Shown: one piece after another, positions 36,471-46,985 of the stretch | How the letters are laid out: each line of letters opens with the position of its first letter | Numbering within the stretch: position 1 is the stretch's first letter | DNA from: Epiperipatus broadwayi | Taxonomy: Eukaryota; Onychophora; Udeonychophora; Euonychophora; Peripatidae | Direction of reading: 5' to 3' | DNA length: 64,000 nucleotides | Assembly: GCA_028023455.1 (NCBI GenBank) | Contig: JAQFVV010006220.1 | Span: 9,133,916 to 9,197,915, forward strand | Translations under genes and position numbers: made by a program | Notes under the pieces: generated by a model | The model's input: only the letters and a program-made list of their open reading frames with translations | Databases searched by the model: none | What the model was told of the DNA's origin: nothing

Positions 36471-36587
36471 AGTTGTTTAGAATATCACCTTAAATTCAAT
36501 AGTCACAAATCTAAAGCGCATGTTCAATTCCTATGCTTGTAATATAACTGGTCAGGCCTGCAACATCCAAAGAAGAGAGGAGGGTAA
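36471..36587 (+). repeat. tRNA-related SINE, family 1, plus-strand copy
   Basis: It matches the copy at 36145-36263: AGCCTAGTTGTTTAGAATAT (A box), TTAAATTCAATAGTCAC, the B-box-like TGTTCAATTCC at 36521-36531, and GGTCAGGCCTGCAACATCCA. The two copies face each other about 200 bp apart and could form a long hairpin in a read-through transcript. Confidence 0.65.
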
Positions 36588-36589
36588 TA

Positions 36590-37429
36590 TCATACAAAAT
36601 GTATTATATACTAATCTGTGAGCTATTAATCATAGTTGAATGTATTTGAAAAGTTCAAATAAAGTTTGAATTTTTCTAAAGACATCTAATAATTATTAGA
36701 TAATAGAAATAATCTAATATATAATTACTATTAAAATACCATCATCACAAATTTATAGATAAAGGATTTTATACAGTAAAAAAGAATAAGTTTTCTAAAA
36801 ATATAGCTGAGAGGATGACAAAAAGCACAAGGAATCAATAAAAATTTGAATTTTTGAAAACTACAGTAAAGTTGGAGAAAATGAAATGTTATTTGTAATT
36901 AAATTTATATTTCAAAACAATTTCTTTAGAAAAAAAGACCTAATATAGGTAAGTGTGGAGATTTAAAAATAATAAATTTGATTTATAAGAAAATAAATGT
37001 AATATATAAAAAAGAGCTGGAATTTAGAAGTTGTAATGTTGAATTGATAATGACTATTGCCGAGAGAAAATTTATATTTCTTTAATTTTGAAAATCCATT
37101 TGATAAGAAAAATGAGTTATTTTATTAGATGTTTTGAAGAATAGAAGTATCTATTCATATATAAATACTTAATAGTCATTTCCCCAAATGACTATTACTC
37201 TATGTGTATAAGAATCAAAAGCTGTTTATATAAATAAATAGCCTTTTTTACAGAAGAAATGTAGAGAATTTTAAAAAACAGGATACTAAATATTTCAAAA
37301 AGAATGGAGATAGGATTGTAGACAGAAAAATTCATTGCAGCAGATAACTATAATTGTCAAATATCCAGTATAACTTATTTATCCACATTGTTCTAATATA
37401 TATATATATAAATTAAATAATCTATGTAA
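36590..37429. other. Non-coding AT-rich stretch
   Basis: Nothing recognised; a TA microsatellite is at about 37397-37410. Confidence 0.45.
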
Positions 37430-37689
37430 ATAAGATTGAAATAAACAACTAATGATAATTATATTTTAATATTTATTGAACCAGCTTTCATCTCTATTGA
37501 GACCGTCTCAAGATATTTAATTATACAAATCACATGATCAAAAATTATCTCCATTCTATCTACTGGACATTATTTACATTAAATTGTACTTTAAAACATA
37601 TATGCATACATTATAAATCAAATAAATAAACAAATTTAACAAACTTTAACATCTTACATAAACATATAATTTATTATATATAATTAAAT

Positions 37690-37960
37690 ATTTGAAATAC
37701 AGGCACTCTTCGCATACCTGGAGCCTAATTGTAAACATAGGGGACTTGAACTCAGACTTTCAAGCACCCTTCAGCTATCCATACTATCTCATACCACTGA
37801 TTCACATGACCACATACATGTAGAAAAGATAAATAATCACCAATATATGTATATCATGCTAAACAAGAACTCATCAGTTGATTCAGATTATCATCTCACA
37901 CTTAAACAACTTAAAAAATATTTTCTTTATAAATACGATTTACATATTTGCACTGACTTT
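37690..37960 (-). repeat. Hammerhead-bearing short repeat, copy E, inserted in a Penelope 3' UTR
   Basis: Compared with the inverted partner at 39115-39175, the left Penelope arm carries roughly 290 extra bases here. The extra DNA holds the same module order as 33175-33345: hammerhead, CTTTT-TACATGT-TGTGGT, the GTGGATAG box, then GCTTGAAAGTCTGAGTTCAA near the far end. The empty partner arm shows it to be an independently mobile unit. Confidence 0.65.
37815..37896 (-). ncRNA. Degenerate type I hammerhead ribozyme, copy E
   Basis: Read on the minus strand: outer stem I GATAAT, then TCAA, then an intact CTGATGA core (37871-37877). Stem II is decayed (GTTCTTG..TAGCAT against consensus GTGCTG..CAGCAC). 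The GAAA box reads GATA. The TACATATATTGG that follows preserves a short stem III and the UUGG of stem I. The altered A14 and weak stem II predict an inactive copy. Confidence 0.55.
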
Positions 37961-38029
37961 TTATATTTTCCAATTATTTAAAAAAAAAAATTACTTTCCT
38001 CCTAATTTTGCTGGATCTTTAACCATATT

Positions 38030-38290
38030 TACACATTTATCCAAATTTTCCTGAACATATAATGTTGCATATATTTTCTTATGGTTTATAGCCTTTACAT
38101 TTTCTTCACATTTCATTATATGCCCTGTATCTAAATAATGCAAATATGATCATATCTTTTCCATTAATGTCTCTATCACATTCCTTACTTCCCTCAATTG
38201 CTGTTCTTCCTGTTTGTCCTATAAATACCTTATTTCATTTTCCACATCCAATTTTATAAACCAGCCCCACCTTACTATTAATATCATTTA
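38030..38290 (-). pseudogene. Penelope-like GIY-YIG endonuclease remnant
   Basis: Minus-strand translation reads GLVYKIGCGK (GIY position), then KVFIGQTGRTAIEG (YIG position, with the Arg). After a frameshift it reads LHYLDTGHIMKCEENVKAINHKKIYATLYVQENLDKC. The spacing and the TGH motif match the intact copies at 12.8-14.6 kb, but the sequence is a different Penelope family. At least one stop and one frameshift interrupt it. Confidence 0.72.
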
Positions 38291-38704
38291 ATGTTTTTGT
38301 GTTATATAACTACTTACCCAAATACTTATTATTTCTACAAGCTATTTTTATATTATTTGATAATCTTGCTTTCATTAATCTTTTATATACTTTTTCTAAA
38401 TATGGAATAGACATCTATTTACTAATTTTATACTTATTTCTATTGTTATCATTTTTCCTATCTTATCAAAAACCTTTTTAATTGCTTTTCTTTTATCACC
38501 TGTTTCTACATAATCATTTCCTCATCTCTAATTTCTATGCATATACCTCTTTTTTATTTTATCTAATGTCATTTTATTCTTTAATTTAAATCCCTTGAAA
38601 ACTCCTATTTGGCATCATAGCTGATACAACTTTGGATCAATCAATCTCTAATCTTTTTATTTTTAATTATATAATGTTCAATGATTATTTCTTCATTCCT
38701 CTTT

Positions 38705-38947
38705 TTAAAAAATATCTAAATATTTTAATCCGTTTTTCTCTTTCTCCATTGCAAACCTAATACTGTATTTATTCTTATTTAATTCATTAAAAGCTTTATT
38801 AATACTTCTACCATTTCTTACAAAAATATCATCAATGTGTCTATAATATTCTATAATCTCATTATAACTTATAACTCTATCTATTACACTCTTCTCAATA
38901 TTACTTATTACTACTGATAATAAAATTCCACTAATCAAGCATCCCAT
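38705..38947 (-). pseudogene. Penelope-like reverse transcriptase remnant
   Basis: An 80-residue open piece reads MGCLISGILLSVVISNIE, then IIEYYRHIDDIFVRNG, then GLKYLDIF. The Gly-x-x-(I/L)-Ser-Gly segment before the catalytic box and the IDD catalytic aspartates (residues 38-40) are the diagnostic palm motifs of Penelope RT, where most elements read Y-V-D-D. The frame breaks on both sides. The N-terminal RT motifs are absent because the element is 5'-truncated at the head-to-head junction. Confidence 0.78.
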
Positions 38948-39040
38948 GACACATCTTTTTAGTTACACTCTAAAATTCCCCCTTATATTTAAAATATAAT
39001 GCCTCCTCTACTATCAGTAATTTCATAAATAGTATATATC

Positions 39041-39380
39041 CATTCTGAAACATTATATATTCAGAAAAATTTGGTAAATGTGTAGATATGGTTAAAGGTT
39101 CAGCAAAATTAGAAAGAAAGTGGTCTTTGTTAAATAATTGGAAGATATAGAAAATTACTAGTATATGTAAAATGTTAAAGATTGTTAAATTTATTTATTT
39201 GATTATAATGTACGAATATATGATTTAAAATAAATTTAATGTAAATAATATCCTGTAAATGGAGTGGATATAATTAATTCATCATGTGATTTGTATAATT
39301 AAATATCTTGAGGTCACAATGGAGATAAAAGCTGGTTTGATAAATATTAAAATATAATTATCATTACTTGTTTATTTCAG
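39041..39380 (+). mobile_element. Old Penelope-like element, short plus-strand partner copy
   Basis: It starts within the last codons of the GIY-YIG ORF (ATTATATATTCAGAAAAATT, matching the reverse complement of 38045-38065). It continues through the same 3' UTR (ATCTTGAGGTCACAATGGAG vs ATCTTGAGACGGTCTCAATA in the left arm, read on the minus strand). It lacks the hammerhead repeat. Together with 37430-39040 it makes an imperfect inverted pair of about 340 bp arms. Confidence 0.7.
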
Positions 39381-39499
39381 GCTTATTTAGATAGATCATT
39401 TAATTCATTGCATCAGATTTGCTGATGTAATACAGAGAATAACTTTAATAAAATATTAAGTAAAATTAACTACACTTGTGAAAGTTTAGAATAAATGCA

Positions 39500-39790
39500 A
39501 GTACATCAACAAAATAAAATACAAGGGTGTTGAATTGATATCACTAAAAAAATTAAAAGGTTGGAATACAGCAGAATCAGAAATAATGCTAGAAGAGGTT
39601 ATAGTAATAAATGACAGTTAAAAACTTAAGCAGATATCCAATATTTTAAAAGAGCTAGAGAAAAACCATGTATAATTGACTGCATGTGATAAGAAAGTTT
39701 GCTGCAATAATGTGAAAACCGAAGTTATAGTTCAGATTAAATTTGGAGAGAACTTCATCCTGCAATGGACTGACAAAAAATAAAAATGAT
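39500..39790 (+). pseudogene. LINE 3'-end fragment
   Basis: Plus-strand translation reads DITKKIKRLEYSRI, followed by tail pieces, including SD-IWRELHPAMD near the end. The block aligns with the LINE tails at 29345 and 41660; its last part matches the TTTGG---AA-T--CCTGCA segment at 29560. It is a heavily mutated, 5'-truncated copy. Confidence 0.6.
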
Positions 39791-40184
39791 GATATTTAAA
39801 TTTAAAACAATTATGAATAGAGTAATAAATATTTATGTAATGGATATATAAGAAAATAGTAATATATTAGAACTTTGCTTATTTAGGTAATTAGCTAAAT
39901 GATGACCTAAGTAGAAATAGATAGTAAAAAAATACAATGGTTAAATAAGATTTTAATAAGGAAAGAATTATTTTGTGCCCTTATAAAATTAGATTTAGAA
40001 AAGTCTTATTAAATGTTTTAAGACATAACTTCACAAGTAGCAGAGACACAAGCAATTTTAAAAAAAGCTTTTGGTATTGTACTGGATCCTTTATTTTTAC
40101 TTTAAGAGCTTAATACATATTCAATCAATGACACATATGACCAGATTGATGATATACAAATGCATAGATTGATCATATTTCCTG
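39791..40184. other. Non-coding AT-rich stretch
   Basis: Nothing recognised. Confidence 0.4.
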
Positions 40185-40385
40185 GCTATAGCACCCCTCA
40201 ACTTCTGGAACAAAAACCAGTCACCCAAAGCTTTTTGTTTCGAGAATAAAACTCAGGTGCCATCAATCATATGTTATACATAATCAGCATGCTTGGATGT
40301 CAGGCACACCAATCCAGCACTTGAAATATTCCAAACTAGCTCCTACTCTTAATCTGGGGGTCCAGTGCATTTTATGTCACCTATA
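40185..40385. repeat. Unclassified GC-richer block
   Basis: A 200-bp patch of balanced composition (CTATAGCACCCCTCAACTTC ... AATCTGGGGGTCCAGTGCAT) in AT-rich surroundings. Both strands contain stops in the frames I checked. It could be a piece of an old element or a non-coding exon; nothing matches it elsewhere in the window. Confidence 0.3.
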
Positions 40386-40664
40386 TAGATATTTCTATTC
40401 TTAAATTAATGGTGATGCAGTTACAAGAGAGAAAATAGATCAAATAACAATTAAGCAAACATTATTATTTATTCACTCACACACATATTTAATATAATAC
40501 AGCATAATAAACTTTACATAAAGAAAACATAAATGATTAAGTTAAGACTACATTTTCTGATAGTCCTTCGTTAAAGTTCATTTCATTTAAAATAAAATAT
40601 CTAGACAGTTATTATTGAAAATATATTTACCTAGGTTTTCATTATTGTCAATTTCCAATGAGTT

Positions 40665-40930
40665 GGCTTTTGATATTACATTGATGGTTTCCAGGCTTGT
40701 ATTCCTTCTTTGGTTCAACAATGGGGAGGGGAGTATGCAGTAGCATCTCCTTTGTGGCTTAAGCATTGGTTTCAGGTGAGTTGATTTTTCTGAGGACCTG
40801 GGGCATGAAGCCCACTGAGCACTCCTATGGCTTTCTAGAAATGCATGTTGCTAATCCTGCAGCCACTACATTAATGTTGTCCACATCAGCAAAGATTGGT
40901 TCACTACTGCACTTAAATTTCTGAATATCT
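40665..40930 (-). pseudogene. Unidentified degenerate coding-like block
   Basis: On the minus strand one frame stays nearly open for about 85 codons, with only two stops. It reads EPIFADVDNINVVAAGLATCISRKP, then ECSVGFMPQVLRKINSPETNA, then ATKEMLLHTPLPIVEPKKEYKPG. The composition is unlike the random AT-rich frames around it. I do not recognise the family. It could be a transposon gene fragment or a processed pseudogene. Confidence 0.3.
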
Positions 40931-41600
40931 AGATGTTTGAATGAATTTCTACAAATCTCAGAATGTGAATTTTTTTAACACTAGGCAAACATTTTTTATA
41001 TCTAATTCTCCCATTGTTTATTTCCTTATCATTTTAATTTTTATTGTAACTTAAATATATTTTTAATTTTTACATTTTGTTTTATTTCTTTTCTAGATTA
41101 ATCTACTATCTCATCACTTTTATACTGAAGAGATAATTTACATAGTTTGTAATTATTTCAATTTTATTATCAGCCAGGAATCTTAATGACATTCCAAGTT
41201 TTCTTTTACCATTTTATTCTGATTTTTTTTACATTTATTTATTTTTAGACATTTTATTCTTTTAATTTTATAAAGAGAGAAAGTTTAAATTTTTATTCCT
41301 AATTCTTTTCTCTACCCACTCTTAATAAACAGCTTTATTCTAAAAGCAAAAGTATATTTTTTTAAAATGTACCTTTAAATATATTTTTCTTACTTTTCTC
41401 CTTTATTTAATAAATTTGTTCATTTATTTTTAAATTATCAATATGTAATGCAAGTATATATGTGTTTTATAGCATATATCTTACTAGCATTACAGTATAT
41501 AGGTTAGAAGACTAGAAAAAAAGATACCACTAATATTGAAGCATTAAAAAAATAAATTTGATTTTTATTATAATTAGCAAGAATATATTGGTAGAATATT
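40931..41600. other. Non-coding AT-rich stretch
   Basis: Nothing recognised. Confidence 0.45.
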
Positions 41601-41910
41601 AATAAATATTGGAGTTACAAAGAAAAATCAAAAATAAAATATGTAGATGTGATAAGCAGACATTATTAACATCATCAAAAGAATTAAAAGGCTGAAATAA
41701 AATTGGGATGGACATGCTAAAAAAAATAAATAGAAAAATAATTGAAGTCTTAAACTGGATCATAAGATTTAAAAAGATATAGAAAATGATCACATGTGAA
41801 GTAGATGGTGAAATAAAAAAAATTGATGGAGTGATGTGAATTATAGAGCAAAAAACTGAATTTAGTTTGGACTGTCCTGGAGCAGATTGATAATAAATGA
41901 AAATAAGATA
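41600..41910 (+). pseudogene. LINE 3'-end fragment
   Basis: Plus-strand translation reads GVTKKNQK, then ADIINIIKRIKRLK, then NWDGHA, then KNN, SLKLDHKI and KDIENDHM. It follows the family tail G(I/V)T.R.R...DII.RIKRLKW.GH. The final SGLSWSRLI corresponds to the extreme C-terminus seen in the other copies. Stops are frequent. Confidence 0.65.
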
Positions 41911-43155
41911 TTGGTAAAATCTATTTATGGATAGGATAGAGTAAATAAAAGTTGGTTGATTAATAAGACAGCATTAAGAATATATAAAAAATAGAGCAAA
42001 TTACAGTTGTCTTACCTTGGAGGAAATTGTTGAATTGATGTGCAGAATCTGTCTTTTGATAAACAAGAGAAAATGATAATAACCCAATATAATTAAGTAA
42101 GTTTACACCCATTTCATTTTCAAATTAAAACAATTTTACTAATAGTAATTATACCAATGTCATATTAAAGAATCAAACATATTTAGCTGGGTTATTGATA
42201 CTATATATTTATTATATTTGTTTAAACAACTATAAGATTGGATAATTTATGACATATTTTAAAACTTTGGATTAAATATTTAAAATATATTATATAACAT
42301 TTAGGTTGTTGGAAAAAGGCAATTAAAACAAAAATACAACTTCTATATAAGGGCTTGCATATATCAGTTTGAATTGACTATATAATTACTGACCAAGAGC
42401 ATTAACATTGTAAATGGCATTTATCATTTTATAAGTTTTCAGATTCTCTTGTATTCACAATTTATTATTATTATAACACATATCTGTTTTTTTTTTTAAA
42501 TCTGCATCTCTAACAACATCAGCAGTTCTCACCCACTCACATTATCCAGATAGTCACAGGTGAAATCTAGGTGACATATCAGTGCTAGAATAATAATAAA
42601 TAGATGTCAATCTGTATAAATGTATTCACATCTTTCATAAGTAAAAATCATTTAAGCACCCATGTGATTTATAACTTTGAAGACAAATTATTTACATTGG
42701 AGGTGGGACATGGCAATCAAATTAGATAAAAATATGATATATTTAAACCAATACCTATATATTAAGATGAATTATCCCCATTATTAAAAGTGCACTAAAA
42801 TAATTAAACGACTATTTTATTTGGATATTAAAGGAATATCTGACATCTCACTCTTATTACTATTGAATTCTTGTATATGATTATTATTAAATATGGCTGA
42901 GAATTTCATATAATTATATAAGCTGAATATAAATGTTAGTGTTAATAGAAATAGTTTTGAAAATCAAGACATATACTATTATATATATGAGTTACAAATT
43001 AACATTTAAAATAACAAAATTACATGTTAAATGGCTATTAAAGAAAATATTTTCAAATTTTTTTTTTTTTTAAAGATTACTTTTTTTATATAATTTGTAA
43101 ATATCCATTATGTTAATAATGCCTTAGTTCTTAGTTTTAATTTCTTTCTTAAATG
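41911..43155. other. Non-coding AT-rich stretch
   Basis: Nothing recognised. Confidence 0.45.
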
Positions 43156-43159
43156 CTCC

Positions 43160-43435
43160 TTACAGATGTTTCTCATTTTAGAGATGGCAATCTAATCTAC
43201 AGTATAGATGTTTTAAATAAACAAATAGCATTACAATGCTTAGAACTATTTGATGGGAATGATTGTCAAGAGATATGGCTAGATATTTAGTCTGACTATC
43301 ATTAATTAGAATATTAAGTTTAAAAAATAGTCTGATGTTATTCCTAACACCCATTAATCCTTAGGTTTAAATTCTCATACATTTTTATAAACAATTGTAT
43401 ATATCCAAAGAGGGGAGAAAAATCATAGGCCTATT
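43160..43435 (+). repeat. tRNA-related SINE, family 2, copy 1
   Basis: It is homologous to 47820-48095 over about 270 bp: ACAGATGTTTCTCATTTTAG, then ATGGCTAGATATTTAGTCTG, then TTCCTAACACCCATTAATCC and a B-box-like AGGTTTAAATTC (43363-43374). The ATGGCTGGATAATCAG segment of copy 2 may be the A box. Confidence 0.6.
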
Positions 43436-43989
43436 TCATTTAGCATCCAATGAGTTAGGCAATTTGTGATAACCATTTCATTTTATGCTCACCAGACTGA
43501 TATATATTTATTTGGTGCCAAAAAATGTGTTTCTAGTATGTATATAATAGAAAAATAATAATTAGGGTTTAGTTAATGAAATGAGAGAATTTTGCCTCTA
43601 GTAAATAAAAAAAAAAATATTATGAGAGTAGAAAATAGGGATAGGTAGACAAAAAAGTAGACAATTGACAGATTAATTAAGGTAATGTTAAAGCAGAGAT
43701 ACTAAATTAGAGGATAGTGCATAATAAGGGTGGGTGTAGACTAATTTTATGAAAAGTTTAAATAAAATATAGTTTTGTATTCTAATTTTATACAAGTAAT
43801 AGAATAAAAAGTAAATAGATAATATATTCTGTACTAATTTTAGATGATCAATAGAAGTTTTTAAATAATAGTAAAAAGTAGGATAAAACAAGTATGGTTC
43901 TCTATAATTCTATGATTACAAGATCAAAATTAAAGGAAATGGAAATAAATTTAAATATTGAATAACTGGCCATGCAAGAATAGAATAAC

Positions 43990-44700
43990 TGAGTTAAAAT
44001 CTGAAAAAAAAAAAGGGACCAACCTGTAGTATCTACATTGCCAGTAATAGGCTTACAAATGTTGTATAATTTGATCTTGGAAAGCCAAGAGAAAATGAGA
44101 CTAGAAATGCAGGAAAATCAACAACAAAAAAAGGGATTTTAAATTACAAGCTATGCTGGAAAGCCAAGAAACAATAAGGCAAGAGATACATGAATATCCA
44201 CAAAATGATTATATCATTTGATGAATTGCAACTGAAAAAAGATTCGAATGGATTGAAAGAGAAGTAAAATGAACAAGAAGAAAGGATATAGTAGACCTGC
44301 AAGTAGGGGGGAGTAATAAGGAAAATATCAAAAATATAGCAGACATCAGATTAAGTATAGATGAACTAACAATAAGGGTGAAGGATTTAAAAAATGAATG
44401 AGGTAGATAAACAATGTAGTAATAAGAAAATAATATGATAATTGTACAGAAAATAAATACATTAAAGCAGTTATAATCTACTGAAGAGAAAATAGAAGCA
44501 ATACAGAAAGGTTGATTATACTAAAAGAAAACCATAAAAGGCTAGGTGTAGTAAAATCCATGTGAATTGAATCTTCAAATCCCAATAATGACGTTCATAA
44601 TGAAATTCACCAGTGTGTGAATCAATTCTTAAAATAAGAATATTTAAAGGCTTGGACAGTGAAACACCTATGGACCACTTGAATAATTTATAATGACACT
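43990..44700 (+). pseudogene. Unidentified degenerate coiled-coil coding block
   Basis: Plus-strand frames give charged helical pieces in order: MLYNLILESQEKMRLEMQEN, LESQETIRQEIHEYPQN, RFEWIEREVK, RRKDIVDLQVGGSNKENIK, then IADIRLSIDELTIRVKDLKN. The repeat of LESQE..R.E suggests a small internal duplication. Charged coiled coils of this type occur in Gag proteins of LTR elements and in ORF1 of LINEs. No zinc knuckle follows, so neither can be confirmed. Stops and shifts show it is not functional. Confidence 0.35.
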
Positions 44701-45835
44701 ATAATCTTAATGATGGAAGAGAGTACGTTGTCTATAATTTGCAACAATTTATGTGATGATATTCATATTTGGTGGCATGTATTATTTGATATAAATTTTA
44801 TATTTCCAAAATCATAAAAAAGCTTTAATAATCAGCTTCTTTATATAATACCAAGAGATAATTAAAAAAAATTTCAGGTTCCAAATGAATATTTAGATCA
44901 ATAAAAAAATACTTGGAGGGAAACCTTGATACCTATATGGTTGACAAGTAAAACTAACTCTCAATGATGACCCAGGATTTATTTAATAATTAGAAATTTT
45001 GGGGAAAATATGTATACTGTACTTTGGAATGAAAAATAATAAAAAAATTTTTTTGAAAGAAGGCAGCTTGTGCTTGGATAGTTTAGTTGTGCATTCGTTG
45101 CTAGTGATAGGATGATTCTTGTCATGGTATTTCTCGTTATTTTATTTCTACAGTGTACCAACCCTTTTATATAAATTTACATTGTTTTAAGTATTATTAC
45201 TTATTTGCTTCAAAGTTTCTAGTCTTAAGAGCAAGCTATTTCATAGATTCAAATGTATTGCAAATGTAAACTAGCCTTTAAGACTTAATGAAGCATGACT
45301 CAAATGTGCAATAAATTATTAACTTCAGTTCTCATTACTCATTGAGCAAAGGTGTTATACTGATATGTATTTTCTTTGTTATTTAAATTGTTGTTGCCTA
45401 TTGTGTTAAAATTGAGATAACTCTAATGGTGTTCATGCCTGCATGGTTGGTCCTTATACATTTTAGAATTTCAACTCAATATTCATTCCCCCAATAGATA
45501 AATGTTGACATGAATTTCCAAGAAAAAAAGGTTTAAGTAGAGAAATGATTTTTATTATTATTTTGAAGTATATAAAATAAACAGCATTAATGAATAAATA
45601 TACATCCAAAATAGGCAGTAAATGTGGCAATGAGAAATGGAAATTTGTACTTACAATTTCATTATCTCATTTCTTTGGCCATAGACATATTGTACTGGTT
45701 CAGATATCTTTTTGAAATAAAACTAGTCTGATCTTACAAGCTTTTCATTTACCCACTAACATAGATATATTAAAAAGAAAGAAGAAGCCCAAATACCCAG
45801 ATCAGATTTTTTTCTCCATAAAAGTTGTAGGCTAT
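44701..45835. other. Non-coding AT-rich stretch
   Basis: Nothing recognised. Confidence 0.4.
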
Positions 45836-45837
45836 TT

Positions 45838-46145
45838 AATAATTTTTATTAGTCAATCATTAAAATTATTAATATATTCTCATCAAATGGTTTGTATCAA
45901 AGTTGTGAGAGCAGTAAGTTTGACACTTATCATAGTGAACAATAGTAGATATGTCAGGATTGTGATCTGTACCTGTTGATGAGTGTTGGTTCAGGATGAA
46001 ATGTACATCTTGGGGATTATATATCTTTTTCACATTTTGGGTATAGTTATGATTACACCTAAGGTATTAAAAGCAGATAGAAACCAGTTTCTATCATGCA
46101 TGTGGTATAGTAAAAATTACACTACAGAACTATTATTGTAAGTTA
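45838..46145 (+). repeat. Hammerhead-bearing short repeat, copy A
   Basis: It is homologous to the tandem units at 58.6-59.07 kb. The upstream part has TATCAAAGTTGTGAG and AGTTTGACACTTATC. The hammerhead follows at 45961-46025. The downstream part has CTTTTTCACATTT, AAAAGCAGATAGAA and ATTACACTACAGAA, matching 58710-58830. It is therefore close to a full unit of the 342-bp repeat. Confidence 0.7.
45961..46027 (+). ncRNA. Degenerate type I hammerhead ribozyme, copy A
   Basis: The core reads TTGATGA at 45976-45982 (C3 of CUGAUGA changed to T). Stem II GTGTTG-GTT-CAGGAT is weakened. The GAAA box is intact at 45998-46001, including G12. Stem III is the loop-less palindrome ATGTACAT (46001-46008). 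The predicted cleavage triplet is ATC with cleavage after C46009, followed by TTGGGGATTATATATC for stem I. It keeps the best stem III and cleavage site of the five copies. Confidence 0.7.
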
Positions 46146-46984
46146 TGTTCCTATTTGTAAATAGTGGAAGATATTTGTTATAAAAAAATAATGTACCATT
46201 TTTTTTTTGTTTAAATTAATTTGCAATAATAAACAAAAAGTTCTTTGATTTATTACATGTAATTTGGAAAAGCATTCATAAAAAAAAAGTTGTGAGATAA
46301 CAGTTTTTATTCTTTTAATTTTAGTATTTAGAAAGCTTTCTTGCTTTAAAAAAATTATAATATCATCATAATTAGATCAAGTCAACCAGCAAAAATTCTG
46401 TTTAACAGCATCTTGATTAAAAAGAAGAACTAATTTATATGTTATTAACACAGACAATATGGAAAACTATGCAATAGCTGAAAATTATATTATAACAGTG
46501 TAATAAAAATCTAATCAGTGCACTAGCTAATTAAGCCTGGAATTATGTAGTTTCCTGCAGATGCCAATTTTAAAAGTATCTCATACCAAAATGCAACAAT
46601 CATTTTAGAATTTAGAAAACATTACCCTTTGTCTTTCACCCAATTTCTGCCAGCCTATTCATGATAAATGCATGATACACTCAAGAAAAGTACATCAAAT
46701 GAAGCCTTAACCTTTAAAACTATCTTACAGGTCAATTTTAAAAGCATTTGAATCTATATTTTTAGTAAAATGTAAAATCAGAATTCTGATGCTGTAGTAA
46801 GATAAATCTTTATTTAAAATAAAAGACCTTCAAAAAGAAAAAAGTAATAATAATATTTATAGCAATATTAAGTTTAATCTTAATATTCTATAAATAATTT
46901 TAGCATTTTGTTTTTCCTTTAAATAGGTATTTAATTTTTTTTTTCTTTTTTTTTTTTTTCTTTAACATAATTGGACATATGTCA
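46146..46984. other. Non-coding AT-rich stretch
   Basis: Nothing recognised; long T runs lie around 46930-46960. Confidence 0.4.
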
Positions 46985-46985
46985 A

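Larger units (their letters stand above)
37430..39040 (-). mobile_element. Old Penelope-like element, minus-strand copy
   Basis: It runs from the RT catalytic region (about 38947) through a linker and GIY-YIG domain (38030-38290) to a 3' UTR ending near 37430. The 3' UTR is interrupted by a hammerhead-bearing repeat (about 37690-37960). The copy lies head to head with a shorter plus-strand copy starting near 39041, repeating the architecture of the younger pair at 13.7 kb. Point mutations and frameshifts are abundant. Confidence 0.78.
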
